From NCBI RefSeq assembly GCF_029407905.1, contig NC_073627.1:161825697-161889696 (forward strand): 64,000 nucleotides of DNA, written 5' to 3'. The stretch comes from Bubalus kerabau (Eukaryota > Chordata > Mammalia > Artiodactyla > Bovidae). Positions 10,226 through 22,644 of the stretch are shown here, one piece after another (position 1 is the stretch's first letter; every line of letters starts with the position of its first letter). The position numbers and the translations under genes are program-made. The notes under the pieces were generated by a model. The model saw only the letters and a program-made list of their open reading frames with translations, was not told the DNA's origin and did no database searches.

Positions 10226-12056
10226 CAGTTGAGTTCAGTTCAGTTCAGCCACTCAGTCATGTCCGACTCTTTGCGACCCCATGAATCGCAGCACGCCAGA
10301 CCTCCCTGTCCATCACCAACTCCGCTAGTTCACCCAAACTCATGTCCATTGAGTCCGTGATGCCATCCAGCCATCTCATCCTCTGTCGGCCCCTTCTCCT
10401 CTTGCCCCAATCCCTCCCAGCCTCAGAGTCTTTTACAGTGGGTCAACTCTTCGCATGAGGTGGCCAAAATATTGGAGTTTCAGCTTCAGCATCAGTCCCT
10501 CCAATGAACACCCAGGACTGACCTCCTTTAGGATGGATCTCCTTGAAGCCCAAGGGACTCTCAAGAGTCTTCTCCAACACCACAGTTTAAAAGCATCAAT
10601 TCTTCAGCGCTCAGCTTTCTTCACAGTCCAATTCTCACATCCATACATGACCACTAAAAAAACCATAGCCTTGACTAGATGGACCTTTGTTGGCAAAGTA
10701 ATGTCTCTGCTTTTCAATATGCTATCTAGGTTGGTCATAAGTTTCCTTCCAAGGAGTAAGTGTCTTTTAATTTCATGGCTGCAATCACCATCTGCAGTGA
10801 TTTTGGAGCCCCCAAAAATAAAGTCTGACACTGTTTCCACTATTTCCCCATCTATCTGCCATGAAGTGATGGGACCGGATGCCATGATCTTCGTTTTCTG
10901 AATGTTGAGCTTTAAGCCAACTTTTTCACTCTCCTCTTTCACTTCCATCAAGAGGCTTTTTAGTTCCTCTGCTCTTTCTGCCATAAGGGTGGTGTCATCT
11001 ATATATCTGAGGTTATTCATATTTCTCACGCCAATCTTGATTCCAGCTTGTGCTTCTTCCAGCCCAGCTTTTCTCATGATGTAATCTGCATAGAAGTTAA
11101 ATAAGCAGGGTGACAATATACAGCCTCGACGTATTCCTTTTCCTATTTAGAACCAGTCTGTTGTTCCATGTCCAGCTGTAACTGTTGCTTCCTGACCTGC
11201 ATATAGGTTTCTCAAGAGGCAGATCAGGTGGTCTGGTATTCCCATATCTTTCAGAATTTTCCACAGTTTATCATGGTCCACACAGCCAAAGGCTTTGGCA
11301 TAGTCAATGAAGCAGAAATAGATGTTTTTCTGGAACTCTCTTGCTTTTTTGATGATCCAGCGGATGTTGACAATTTGATCTCTGGTTCCTCTGCTTTTTC
11401 AAAAACCAGCTTGAACATCTGGAAATTCACGGTTCATGTACTGCTGAAGCCGGGCTTGGAGAATTTTGAGCATTACTTTACTAGCATGTGAGATGAATGC
11501 AATTGTGCGGTAGTTTGAGCATTCTTTGGCATTGCCTTTCTTTGGGATTGAAATGAAAACTGACCTTTTCCAGTCCTGTGGCCACTGCTGAGTTTTCCAA
11601 ATTTGCTGGCATATTGAGTGCAGCACTTTCACAGCATCATCTTTCAGGATTTGAAATAGCTCAACTGGAATTCCATCACCTCCACTAGCTTTGTTTGTAG
11701 TGATGCTTTCTAAGGCCCACTTGACTTCACATTCCAGGATGTCTGGCTCTAGTGAATGATCACACCATTGTGATTATCTGAGTCATGAAGCTCTTTTTTG
11801 TACAGTTCTTCTGTGTGTTCTTGCCACCTCTTCTTAATATCTTCTGCTTCTGTTAGGTCCATGCCATTTCTGTCCTTTATCGAGCCCATTTTGCATGAAA
11901 TATTCCCTTGGGATCTCTAATTTTCTTGAAGAGACCTCTAGTCTTTCCCATTCTATTGTTTTCCTCTATTTCTTTGCATTGATCGCTGAGGAAGGCTTTT
12001 TTATCTCTCCTTGCTATTCTTTGGAACTCTGCATTCAGATGCTTATATCTTTCCTT
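10226..12056 (-). mobile_element. BovB LINE, 5'-truncated, RT region
   Basis: Antisense BovB reverse transcriptase region. The 3' tail (reverse of GAACT repeats) is at 10226. The RT catalytic box reads Y-I-D-D (about 11005) instead of the usual Y/F-A-D-D. Two open segments (10604-11116 and 11399-11632) are separated by stops, so it is inactive. At 12056 it abuts an oppositely oriented BovB, giving outward-facing 3' ends. Confidence 0.92.
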
Positions 12057-12627
12057 GCAGATGATGATTGCAGGAATGAAATTAAAAGACGCTTACTCCT
12101 TGGAAGGAAAGTTATGACCAACCTAGACAGCATATTAAAAAAGCAGAGACATTCCTTTGTCAACAAAGGTCTGTCTAGTCAAGGCTATGGTTTTTCTAGT
12201 AGTCATGTATGAATGTAAGAGTCGGACTATAAAAAGAAGCTGAGCACAGAATTGATGCTTTTGAACTGTGGTGTTGGAGAAGACTCTTGAGAGTCCCTTG
12301 AACTGCAAGAGATCCAACCAGTCCATCCTAAAGGAAATCAGTCCCGGGTGTGAAGGACTGATGTTGAAACTGAAACTCCAATATTTTGGCCATGTGATTC
12401 GAAGAGCTGACTCATTTGAAAAGACCCTGATGTTGGGAAAGATTAAAGGTAGGAGAAGGGGATGACAGGGGATGAGATGGTTAGATGGCATCACCAACTC
12501 AATGGACATGAGTTTGGGTAAACTCCCGGAGTTAGTGATGGACAGGGAGGTCTGGCGTGCTGTGGTTCATGGGGTTGCATAGAGTCAGACACCACTGAGC
12601 CAGTGAAATGAACTCAACTGAACTGAA
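12057..12627 (+). mobile_element. BovB LINE 3' fragment, opposite orientation
   Basis: Sense BovB beginning 'gcagatgatgattgcagg' and ending in 'gaactcaactgaactgaa'. It is homologous to 10226-about 10800 in inverse orientation, creating a roughly 560-bp inverted repeat with a loop of about 1.25 kb. Confidence 0.9.
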
Positions 12628-12634
12628 TAGATAC

Positions 12635-12935
12635 ACAGATGTAGAGGAAGGACTCGTGAACTCAGCTGGAGAAGGAGAGGGTGGGACGAATTGAGAGAGT
12701 AGCATTGAAACATAGGCACTACCATATGCAAAATAGCTAGCTAGTGGGAAGTTGCTATATAATACAGGGAGCCCAGCATGGAGCTCTGTGACGATCTAGA
12801 GGGTGGGATAGCGGGAAGTGGGAGGCAGGCTCACCAAAGAGTGGATAATATCCTTATGGCTTATTTGTGTTGTTGTATGAGGAAAACCAACCAACATTGT
12901 AAAGTAGTTATTCATTGATTAAAAATAAATACAAT
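12635..12935 (+). repeat. Ruminant L1 3' UTR fragment
   Basis: L1 3' end with 'tatataatacagggagccca' and the terminal 'gtaaagtagttattcattga' plus 'ttaaaaataaat'. Confidence 0.7.
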
Positions 12936-12944
12936 CTGAAAACT

Positions 12945-13384
12945 ATCATTCAACACATCTGTACTGTCATCTAAAGCTATATGGGATCATCTTCTATTCC
13001 TAGTTATTTTTCCACTATAAGTGCTTAGAAATGTCATTAAAGGTTTTGAAAATATGATTTTAATAGCCACAAAGCATTGTTTAAGATATCATACATAAAT
13101 AATGAAATTTCAGTCTCCACACAGAAACGTAATACCAAAAAAGGTTTCCATTGTAAACTAAAGCTTGCATTTTAATTCAGCTTAAGGAGAATTCCTCTGA
13201 AGATCTAAAATTCTTATGAAAAGTAAATTATGTGGAGTCCTTCTTGCTTTCATCTGTTATGCCTTATTGTCATTTATTTCTAAGGACTCTTGGACTTTTG
13301 ACATTTTGCCTTTGACTGTAATTTTTGACTGAGATAAAATCTTAAATTTAGATATTAAGAATGTCAAGAAGCAGTCTTGTAAGT
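12945..13384. other. AT-rich unique DNA, nothing recognised
   Basis: No repeat family or frame of interest was seen. Confidence 0.4.
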
Positions 13385-13585
13385 GTGAATCACTCAGTCA
13401 TGTCCAGTTATTTGTGACCCATGGACTGTAGCCCACCAGGTCCATTGTCCAGAGAATTTTCCAGGCAAGAATATTGGAGTGGGTAGCCATTCCTTTCTTG
13501 AGGGGATCTTCCTGGCCTAGGGGTCAAATCCAGGTCTCCTGGATTGCAGGCAGATTCTTTACTATATGAACCACCAGAGAACCCT
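13385..13585 (-). repeat. Bov-tA SINE
   Basis: Antisense copy, 'gtgaatcactcagtcatgtc' to 'tgaaccaccagagaaccc'. Confidence 0.85.
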
Positions 13586-14428
13586 GACCCTGGTGGACAT
13601 GGATGTAAAAATCCTCAAAAGAATATTAGCAAACCAAATTGATGAATATATTAAAAGAATCATACACTATGATCAAATGTAAGTCATTCCGTGCCTTCAA
13701 GCATGATTTATTATCTGTACATCAATCACTGTGATACACAATATGAGCAAAATTAAGAATAAAATCACATGATCTTCGCAATAATTGCAGAAAAAGCTTT
13801 CGACAAAGGGTAACATCAATTTTGATACAATCTCTCAATACAGTGGTTATACATGGAACATACTAAAGGGTATATAAGACAAGCCCACAGCTAACATCCA
13901 GCTCAGTGGCAAAGAGGTGAAAAGTGAAAGTGAAGTCCGTCGGTTGTGCCCGACTCTTGGCGACCCCCCTACCAGGGATTTTCCAGGCAAGAGTCCTGGA
14001 GTGGGTTGCCACTTCCTTCTCCAGGGGATCTTCCCAACCCAGGGATCGAACCTGGGTCTCCCACATTGTAGGCAGATGCTTTACCATCTGAGCCAACAGG
14101 GATTTTCCTAAAAGATTAGGAAAGAACAAGGATGTCCACCCTCCCCAGTCTTGTTCAACATAGTAGTGGAAGTGTCCTACCCAGAGTAACTAGGCGAGAA
14201 AAGGAAATTAAAGGCATCCCCATTGGAGCAGATGAAGTTACACTGTCACTATTCGATTACGACAGGATTTATATGAAACCCTAAAAACTCCACCAGTAAC
14301 AACTATTAAAACTAGTAAACTCAGCAATATAGCAAGATATGAACCATCAGAGAGAGAACAAAACAGTCCCATATACAAATGCATCCAAAAAAAAAAAAAA
14401 TACCTGAAATAAATTTAACCGAGGGGCA
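13586..14428 (+). repeat. Old L1 ORF2 fragment, split by a SINE
   Basis: Decayed L1 reverse transcriptase sequence in sense orientation: 'agaatattagcaaaccaaat', 'gcagaaaaagctttcgacaa' and, after the SINE, 'gtcttgttcaacatagtagt'. Stops are numerous. Confidence 0.8.
13912..14108 (-). repeat. Bov-tA SINE inside the L1
   Basis: Antisense copy 'gtgaaaagtgaaagtgaag' to 'ctgagccaacagggattttc', interrupting the L1 ORF2 relic. Confidence 0.85.
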
Positions 14429-14434
14429 GAAACA

Positions 14435-14612
14435 CCTGTACAGTTATGGGCTCCAAGACATAGAGTCTGGGTTCAAATCCCAGCTCACCTACTGACCTGC
14501 AGAGTGACCCAGGGCAAACTGCACCATGATCTGAGGCTCAACATATTCAACTGTAAAATGGACACAAACCCAGTATCTCCTTCCAGGGCTGTGAAACTCC
14601 AAGGAGATGCTT
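14435..14612 (+). repeat. MIR SINE
   Basis: The MIR core 'gggttcaaatcccagctcac' followed by 'caactgtaaaatgg' is clear. Ancient mammalian SINE. Confidence 0.75.
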
Positions 14613-15711
14613 ATTTAGGCCTGGGGGTTAGAGTGTCTCCAGGAGTCTCTCCTTGTATGAAACTCCTCTAGAACGGGGCTCTCCTGATCCGGTGGGTGAG
14701 GGTTAAGGGTAGAGCCTGGGAACCAAACGGGACTGGACAAGGACGAGGACAAAAAGTACTAGTCCTGTGTCAATGAGGGAAGCCACCTCCTTTCCAGATC
14801 TCAGAGTGGGGCCTGCACCGAGGGCCCGGTGGATGCACAATCAGAAGTGATAACTCCGAACCCCCCACAGCAGGGATGGAGCCTTCCTGGCAAGAACCTT
14901 CTCTCTGGTCCAGGCTCCAGTGTGATGTGGTGCTGCTCCCTGAGTTCTCCATGTCTCCACCAGGCAAAAAGCTCTCAGGAGCTGGAGGTCTATTAAACTA
15001 CAGGTGCCTGAGTGTCAGAATGACACAAGGACTAACAACATTGAAAATTAGCTATATAAAAAAAAAATGACAGAAGTACAGATGAGGCAGGGGATGAGAA
15101 GCAGAAGGATTGACTACCTCTCAAGCCTTTAGCAGAAATATCTCCACACCATCTCAGCAGAGCCCACAGGAGGAAAATATAATGGAAAAGCAGGCTATGC
15201 GTATATCTCTACACTGCTGGACCCAGAGACCCAAGTCCCAATCCACCAACATCGTTTTCCGTATCCAGACACCGAGAGGAAGAAACACAGACCTTGCCTT
15301 AGGAAGTCTCAGCCAGACTTAATATTGGGGTTGCTGAGCCTAGTTACATGGTCACTATGGACTCAGACCCTCCTCCATGCTCACATCCTCTGTTCTCACA
15401 GAAACATACACGGTTCACTACAGAGAACCCTCTGAGGGTACTTGTGTATACTAGAAACTGGCAATGGTGAAATGCAAAGAGAAGACACAGAAATGGAAAC
15501 ATGTCTCTGGGGTGCTCTACAAATTAAAAAAATTCTGAAGTTCTTGATACTTGGCATTTAAAAAAAAGCTTCTTAATATGTAAACCCAGAAAGGACATTT
15601 CCAGGAGAAAGGACAAAGGAATCGTCCCATTGGGACAATTTGGTATCCATATGGAAAAGTAAGTTGGATCCCTACCTCACAAAACACCACCAAACCAATT
15701 AGACACATACT
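14613..15711. other. Unique DNA, no gene recognised
   Basis: Short frames only (up to 70 codons) and no convincing exon. Confidence 0.4.
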
Positions 15712-15722
15712 AAGAACCAACA

Positions 15723-16658
15723 TGGCATCTGGTCCCATTACTTGATGGGAAATAGATGGGGAAACACTGTCAGACTTTATTTTTGGGGGCTCCAAAATCA
15801 CTGCAGATGGTGATTGCAGCCATGAAATTAAAAGATGCTTACTCCTTGGAAGAAAAGTTATGACCAACCTAGATAGTATATTGGAGAAGGCAATGGTACC
15901 CAACTCCAGTACTCTTGCCTGGAAAATCCCATGGATGGAGGAGCCTGGTAGGCTGCAGTCCTTGGGGTTGCTAAGAGTTGGACATGACTGAGCGAATTCA
16001 CTTTCACTTTTCACGTTCATGCATTGGAGAAAGAAATGGCAACCCACTCCAGTGTTCTTGCCTGGAGAATCCCAGGAACTGGGGAGCCTGGTGGGCTTCC
16101 ATCTATGGGGTTGCACAGAGTCGGACACGACTGAAGCGACTTAGCAGCAGCAGCAGCAGATAGCATATTGAAAAGCAGAGACGTTACTTAGCCAACAAAG
16201 TTCGTCTAGTCAAGGCTATGGTTTTTCTAGTGGTCATGTATGGATGTGAGAGTTGGACTGTAAAGAAAGTTGAGCACCGAAGAATTGATGCTTTTGAACT
16301 GTGGTGTTGGAGAAGACTCTTGAGAGTCCCTTGGACTGCAAGGAGATTCAACCAGTCCATTCTAAAGGAGATCAGCCCTGGGATTTCTTTGGAAGGAATG
16401 ATGCTAAAGCTGAAACTCCAGTACTTTGGCCACCTCATGCAAAGAGTTGACGCATTAGAAAAGACCCTGATGCTGGGAGGGATTGGGGGCAGGAAGAGAA
16501 TGGGATGACAGAGGATGAGATGGCTGGATGGCATCATGGACTCGATGGGTGTGAGTTTGAGTGAACTCCGGGAGATGGTGATGGACAGGGAGGCCTGGCG
16601 TGCTGTGATTCATGGGGTCGCAAAGAGTCGGACACGACTGGGTGACTGAACTGAACTG
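15723..16658 (+). mobile_element. BovB LINE 3' part, interrupted by Bov-A2
   Basis: 5'-truncated BovB running from within RT to 'gggtgactgaactgaactga'. It is flanked by an 11-bp duplication 'aagaaccaaca' (15712-15722 and 16659-16669), so both ends of the insertion are defined. A Bov-A2 at 15883-16157 splits it. Confidence 0.9.
15883..16157 (+). repeat. Bov-A2 SINE nested in BovB
   Basis: Full dimer ending in AGCAGCAGCAGC. It is flanked by 12-bp copies 'agatagYatatt' (15871-15882 and 16158-16169) with one mismatch. Confidence 0.9.
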
Positions 16659-17280
16659 AAGAACCAACAATTGAAAGAAAAATTTTACAAAATTTTGAAC
16701 AATTTTTGATGAAGGAATATCTTTTCTTTAAGTTGAGATATTGTTGATTTACAATAATTTGTTTGTTTAAGGTGTACACCTTAAAAAAGCAAAAGCAAAG
16801 TGATTCACTGATTTAGCCTCTCAGGTGCTTCCTTGGACAAAATTCATTCCCTTTGGGAGGCCCGTGGGCCATGTCCTCCACTCACAACAGCTAAGAATCC
16901 TGAATACGCAAAGCAGCCTGTGGTGGTGCTTGTGGGGGTTTTTAGAATGAATAAATTATTCTACCATGACAGAAGAAACAAGGCCAGAGGTTAAGAGAGG
17001 ATCTCCAAACCTATCTTCCAACAGGAGGACCTGCTCCCTTGAATGTGGGTGCGTGAAACAGCACTTGGGAAGGTTAGAGGTGTGTCATGAGTATTGTGCC
17101 TGCAGAGGACAAAGTGGTGTGGAGAGAGGATGAGCAGGCACGTCCCAGGACACTGAGCACATGGACACAGTGACTGGACTCTCAGCTCTGCTCTGGGGGT
17201 ATCGCATTGTCTCCACCGCGGCCACAGGGGCAGCACCTCACACGTGTCCTGGAGAGTATGGGCCCATGACCTGGCCCTGG

Positions 17281-17345
17281 CCAATCGGTGTGTTCTCTCC
17301 CCCCTGGCCACCGTGATTGGCTCAGGACTGGTGCGATGACCAATC
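17281..17345 (+). promoter_or_regulatory. CCAAT-box cluster in a GC-rich segment
   Basis: CCAAT at 17281-17285, inverted ATTGG at 17316-17320 and CCAAT at 17341-17345, each followed or preceded by C/G-rich bases as in NF-Y sites. GC-box-like motifs (ggggtggggc near 17409, ggggcgtgag near 17446) follow. Downstream, GTGAGT at 17607-17612 could end a first non-coding exon. No TATA is seen. It looks like a housekeeping-type promoter or a remnant of one. Which transcript it would serve is unknown. Confidence 0.45.
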
Positions 17346-17794
17346 GGGGCCCAGGGCCGGGCCTCACGCTGGAATCAAGGGAAGAGGAGCTGGCCTTCTG
17401 CCAGAAGGGGTGGGGCTGGGTGAGGTCAGGCTACAGCAGTGGGAGGGGCGTGAGGTCAGCCTGGGGCGGTTGGTGGCCTTCCTGAGCCCCTCAGGGTAGA
17501 GCTGCTGGCCTGAGAATGAGGCCGCTGCTGAGCCCAGCGGTTGAGAGCGCCGGTTCCTGCTGTGGTCCCGGAGCTCCACCTGAAACCGGAGGGAAGCCTT
17601 CTGCCTGTGAGTCTTCTCCTGCTTGTCTGTCAGCTTGTTTGAACCACGCTGGGTTTTCTGTCCAGCTGGCTAAGTGGAGACCCTGGAAATGCAACTGTGT
17701 GGGTTTTGGCTGGCTTCAGAGAAGAAATGCCAGATGACACTTGGAGACTCCAGTTTAATCTGGATTCAGGTCATATGTCTTGAAAGTGAAGTGC

Positions 17795-18102
17795 AAGTCC
17801 CTCATTCGTGGAAGATTCTTGTGACCCCATAGGCTATAGAGTTCATGGAATTCTCCAGGCCAGAATACTGGCGTGGGTAGCCTTTCCCTTCTCCAGGGGA
17901 TCTTCCCAGTCCAGGGATTGAACCCAGGTCTCCCACATTGCAGGCAGATTCTTTACCAGCTGAGCCACAAGAAAAGCCAGAATACGGGAGTGGGTAGCCT
18001 GTCCCTTCTGCAGTGGATCAGGATTCCCAACCCAGGAATCAGACCGGGGACTCCTGCATGGCAGGAGGAGTCTTTACCAGCTGAGCTATCAGGGAAGCCC
18101 AG
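17795..18102 (-). repeat. Bov-tA SINE with a second partial unit
   Basis: Antisense copy to 17975 ('gagccacaagaaaagcc'), then a second tRNA-related segment to 18102 ('gagctatcagggaagcccag'). Confidence 0.8.
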
Positions 18103-18194
18103 TATCTCTTAAGGCCAGCTATTCACTGATATCTCTTAAGGCGAGCTATTAATTGTAGGATTACCCTAATTAGTCTTCACAGGATTAAGGTAGC

Positions 18195-18330
18195 AACCTG
18201 CTAAGGTAGCAATCGATGTCTTTTTTCTAGAGGACAAAACTGGGGCTCAAAGAAGGGGGTAACAGGTAACACAGCTACAGCAAGGAAGTGTGTACCTAGA
18301 CAAAATCCCCAGATCCTGCTGTTAGAACTC
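18195..18330 (+). repeat. MIR SINE fragment
   Basis: Core-like 'gaggacaaaactggggctca' and 'acacagctacagcaaggaag'. Confidence 0.5.
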
Positions 18331-19744
18331 AGGGAAGCCATATGGTGTGGCTTGACAGGGGCTAAGGCACCCAGCCCACACTGGATACTGTGGGGACCTG
18401 ATTTGCTGACTGCCTTCTGGCGGCTCTGAGACTCACAAAAGCAATTTGCACTGAAGAGAGGAAGGACACCTCCCTTCATCCACCCCACCACACCCTCCAG
18501 GTACTCCCACACCCTGCCCCCTTTCTCTTGCTTTGTGAGGGAATAAGAGTCACACTCATGTGACCACATTGGCTGTCCACTGTGCACGAGCTACCAACTG
18601 GAGCTGCTACAGGAGAGGCCACGAGCCTTTGCCCCTGAGTACCTCTCTTTCCTTTGCAGTGTGGGGGCCCTCCTCCACACCTGCACACCAGAGGCCTCTT
18701 CTGAGACATGTAGGGCCCCTCCCTCAGTTTGTAACAGGTTCCATCCATCGCTGTCCTTTCAATGCCTCCCTTGAAACTCAGCTCATGAGCTCCTTTGTTT
18801 ATATCACGGCCCACCTGGCTGCCACGGGAGGGACAGAGCTGACAATGAATCCAAAGCTCAGATCTCACAGCCGGGAATCTGTGCATAAAGGACCTGATTA
18901 TTCACACTGTAGAGGCTGTAGTAGGTTCCAGGGATCCGTAACCAGGGCTTGGGCCAAAGTGACTCCACAGCCGTTTTAATGCCTGGGGAGGGTTCTGGCT
19001 ATACTTGGGTGTGGTGAATCTCCTGAGGTTCTGAAGGCCCCCTGTGTGCAGGTTCATGGTGCAGAGAGAAGAGAAGGCAGAGTCCTTCCCTGGAGGTGGT
19101 CACAGCTCATGGACGAGCCAGACAGGCAGGCAGGGCACGATAGCGCCTGAGCTGCCTTCATGAGTGAATGGTGTGGGGGCAGAGGAAGAGCATCAGGTCT
19201 GCTGTCTTATGTGGTGCCCAGGGCAGGTTGTCACCAGAGTAAACACTATGGTGATGACCATCACTCCTGTCTGCAAAGGGTTTACATTGGTGTGTGTCTA
19301 CATCTGAGCAGTCAGGCCATCTCTAAACTACACTGGCCATGGGCATTTCCTCTCCTTAGAACTTGATATGTTTCATCTCTTCCTTACTGAACATTCATTG
19401 CCAAGAGGGTTTTTGGGCCACCAGGATGTTGGGTTTTTCTCTAGCTTTGTCTCATGAGGAATGCTTTTCCAGTTGTTGGTGTGGTTTGTTTCTCCAGCTG
19501 TCTTTCCTGGCTTATTTTGTGAATTTGTTTCTGCCAGAGGAAGAGCTTAGGATCTGCCTTCTGGCTGAGATGTGACACAACAGCAACACTTACCTGGATA
19601 TCATGAGCATATTTGCCAAAAGGGCTTTGTTTTGCAGAAGGCATCTTGAAAGTACCTACACTGTCCTTTCAGATACCCAAAGGCTGTTTGAAATGAAATA
19701 AAAAACAAGAATTCTCAAGTTTAGTCTTACAATATGTGGTGAGT
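18331..19744. other. Unique DNA, no gene recognised
   Basis: Overlapping open frames of 128-139 codons on both strands (18201-18979) lack recognisable domains. I see no exon I can defend. Confidence 0.4.
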
Positions 19745-19870
19745 TGGAAAAATCCCCTGGAGAAGGGAAACACTACCCACTCCAGTATTATGGCCTAGAG
19801 AATTCCCTGGAGTGTATAGTCCATGGGGTGGCAAAGAATCAGACAAAATCGGATGACTGAACACCAACAG
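19745..19870 (+). repeat. BovA-type SINE fragment
   Basis: 'aaaatcccctggagaaggga' to 'aatcggatgactgaacacc'. tRNA head absent. Confidence 0.7.
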
Positions 19871-19929
19871 CCATGAAGTTTCACCATTTGTGCAACAGAG
19901 ATACCAACAGTATTTGCTCGACAGTGTGC

Positions 19930-20145
19930 ATGTTCAGTTGCTCATTCGTGTCCAACTCTTTGCAGCCCTGTGGACTGTAGCACCAAGGTCCTCTATCCTC
20001 TATGGAATTTTTCAGGCAAGAATACTGAAATGGGTTGCCATTTCCTCCTCCAGGGGATCTTGCCCACCCAGGGATTGAACCCAGGTCTCCTGCACTTCCT
20101 ACATTGGCTGGTGGGTTCTTTTCTGCTGAACCACCTGGGAAACAA
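19930..20145 (-). repeat. Bov-tA SINE
   Basis: Antisense, 'gttcagttgctcattcgtgt' to 'ctgaaccacctgggaaac'. Confidence 0.85.
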
Positions 20146-21310
20146 GTCAGTACATCACGGGGTATCCTAAAGGACTTAACTTAGAGTCTGGCACTCAGGA
20201 CATTCTCACTGGTGATGTGAATATTCAGTCATATGTCATTATTGCTCATATGATAATGGAATGGCCATGCTCACAAAGGAGAAAGAATAGCCTTTCCAAG
20301 TCCAATTAAATCCTTCACCACACATATCTTCTTTAAAACTTCTGACTTTGAAATAAACATCAAGCTTAAAGACATTGGTTATGGCCACCAGGAAAGATCG
20401 AGTTGTACTAATCAGTGACGAGGCTTCTTCCAGTTCCAACATGCATGCGTTGTTTCCCCAGCACCACCCAGCACTTCTGTGACAGCAGCTGGGGGTCCTG
20501 CAACTTAACTCAGTGTGGACACTGCCTATCTGGGGGTAGTTCCAGACCGCACAGGTTAAAGGCCCAGCCCTACAAGACCCTCCCCCGACTCCAGCCATCA
20601 TTTGCAAGCCCAGATTGTCACCTGCGCTCTGACCCAGTGGCTACCTGTTCAGAGATTCTAATGACTTTGGGTTCTATTAATTTGTCGAATGGTCATGGAA
20701 CTCAGAGAAACATGTTGCCTGGTAGATCACAGCCTTATTGTAAAACGTAATAAACTCAGGAACAGCAGATGGAGGGGGATACACAGGACAAGGTGTGTGT
20801 GGGGGAGGCACGGAACTTCACGCTCTCTGAGCCTCACTTTCCCCAAATTTGCATGTGTTCATCAACCCAGAAGCTATCCAGACTCTGGGGGTTTTTATGG
20901 AGGAGTCATCACACAAGCACAATTGATTAAATCACTGGCTGTTGGTGATTGCTTCAAGCAGAAGCCCTTCTGGCTTTCCCAGACATAGTGGGCGGGGGCA
21001 GGGGAGGGACCGAAAGTTTCAGTCGTCTAACCATGTGCTTAGTTACCCTGGCAAGCAGTGCCCCTCTTTGGAAAGGAGGCACTCTTCGCAAAGTCACCTC
21101 ATTCACCTAACAAGAGACACCTTGACTGTTCTCCCCACTTAGATAATTCCCAGAGTTTTAGGAGCCCTGTGCCAGGACCGGGGGACAAAGGCCAAAAATG
21201 TATTTCTTATTATTAATACAAATCACAAGCTCCCAGTGACCCCAAATGTCAGTGATGATTTGGTTCTGTAGCCTTAAAAGTTTTTCAGCGGTTGATTGGA
21301 CCTTTTTTAA
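20146..21310. other. Unique DNA, no gene recognised
   Basis: Frames of 99-122 codons occur on both strands without homology that I can name. Confidence 0.4.
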
Positions 21311-21435
21311 AAAAAACTTTGGGGCCACATCTCAAGGCATGCGGTGATCTTAATTCCCCAACCAGGGATTGTACCCACACTCCCTGCATTGGAAGGCAGA
21401 GTGTTAACCGCTGGACCACCAGGGAAGTCCCTGAT
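21311..21435 (-). repeat. CHR-type SINE
   Basis: Antisense: 'ttaattccccaaccagggat' to 'ggaccaccagggaagtccct'. Confidence 0.75.
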
Positions 21436-22079
21436 TGGGCCCTTTTTAGGTGAAACTGTTATCGTGGCATAAACTAAATTGTTCAAGATTTTGAAAAGCT
21501 GGAGCTGAGCATGAGCCATCTTCTTGTGGTGTCTTCAGATCATTACCGATTTTTCCATGGCCCCTGCAACCCCGAGCTTTCCCCTGAGATGAGTCAGGCC
21601 CCAGGAAGCCTGTTGCCTGCCCCTGCTCGAGACCAAAGTCTATTCAGGGGCCGCTGGGCACAGGCAGCGTGCGGGGTGTGTGCAGGTCCACACCAGCCCG
21701 ATTAGCGGAGAGATGTCCGGGATGACTCGTTCCCAGGTGTGCTCTGATTCCAAGAAGTGAGAGGGTTTGGGGAACAAGATAGCCTCGGAGAGAGCCCAGC
21801 CACACGACCTTGCCCACTGTGAAACAAACTTGGGGCTTATGCGTGCTTCCCCAGGGAGAAAGAAATCCATGGGCTCCATTGGATCCTCAAACAATGACCC
21901 CCAAAAGATGAAGAGTCTTAAAGTGGGATTTCTCAGCCTTGGCGTTGTTAGCATTTAATATCTTGCAGCATTCATAAATGCAACTGAAAATGTCCCCAGA
22001 TGTCACCAGTGTCCCCCGGACCCAAACATGAGGGCCGGCTCGACAGGCTGGACCAGGAGCAGGGATGAATGAAACGAAA

Positions 22080-22272
22080 GTTGCTCAGTCGTGTCTAACT
22101 CTTGGCGACCCAAAGGGCTACACAGTCAGTGAAATTCTCCAGGCCAGAATACTGGAGTAGGTAGCCTTTCACTTCACCAGGGGATCTTCGCAACGCAGGG
22201 ATCGAACCCAGGTCTCCTGCATTGCAGGCAGATTCTTTACCCGCTGAGCCCCAAGGGAGGCCCAAGGGAAGC
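22080..22272 (-). repeat. Bov-tA SINE
   Basis: Antisense: 'gttgctcagtcgtgtctaac' to 'aagggaggcccaagg'. Confidence 0.85.
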
Positions 22273-22644
22273 CCAGGAGCAGGGGTAGGGGGATGCAAAA
22301 GGACAGTGAAGCAAGAGGAATGGGGGCAGATAAGCAAGTCTGCCCTCCTGAAATGTCTGCTGGCCCGGTCGTCTGCAGTTATGACTGGGCAGGGTGTGGA
22401 GGTCACAGGGGCTCAGAGGTGTGTGACCCCCTTTGCTCCCTCTGGGCCAGCAGGTGTGTGAGGCTGAGCCGCTCCGAGGCAACATGGGCTTCGAGCCCCA
22501 CACAGATGGGGCCCCTGTGTGCAGCGTGAGCCTTTCTCCCGAGTCAGGAGATTTATTGTTGAGAAGACACCCCACGATGACCGGGGGAAGACTGGTCTGG
22601 ATGAGGTAGTGGTCGATTGGTGGATCTTAGGGACACAGAACATT

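Noticed and set aside
12057..12627. 5' inversion (twin priming) of a single BovB
   Set aside because: Both arms contain the element's 3' end, which twin priming of one element would not produce; two insertions fit better.
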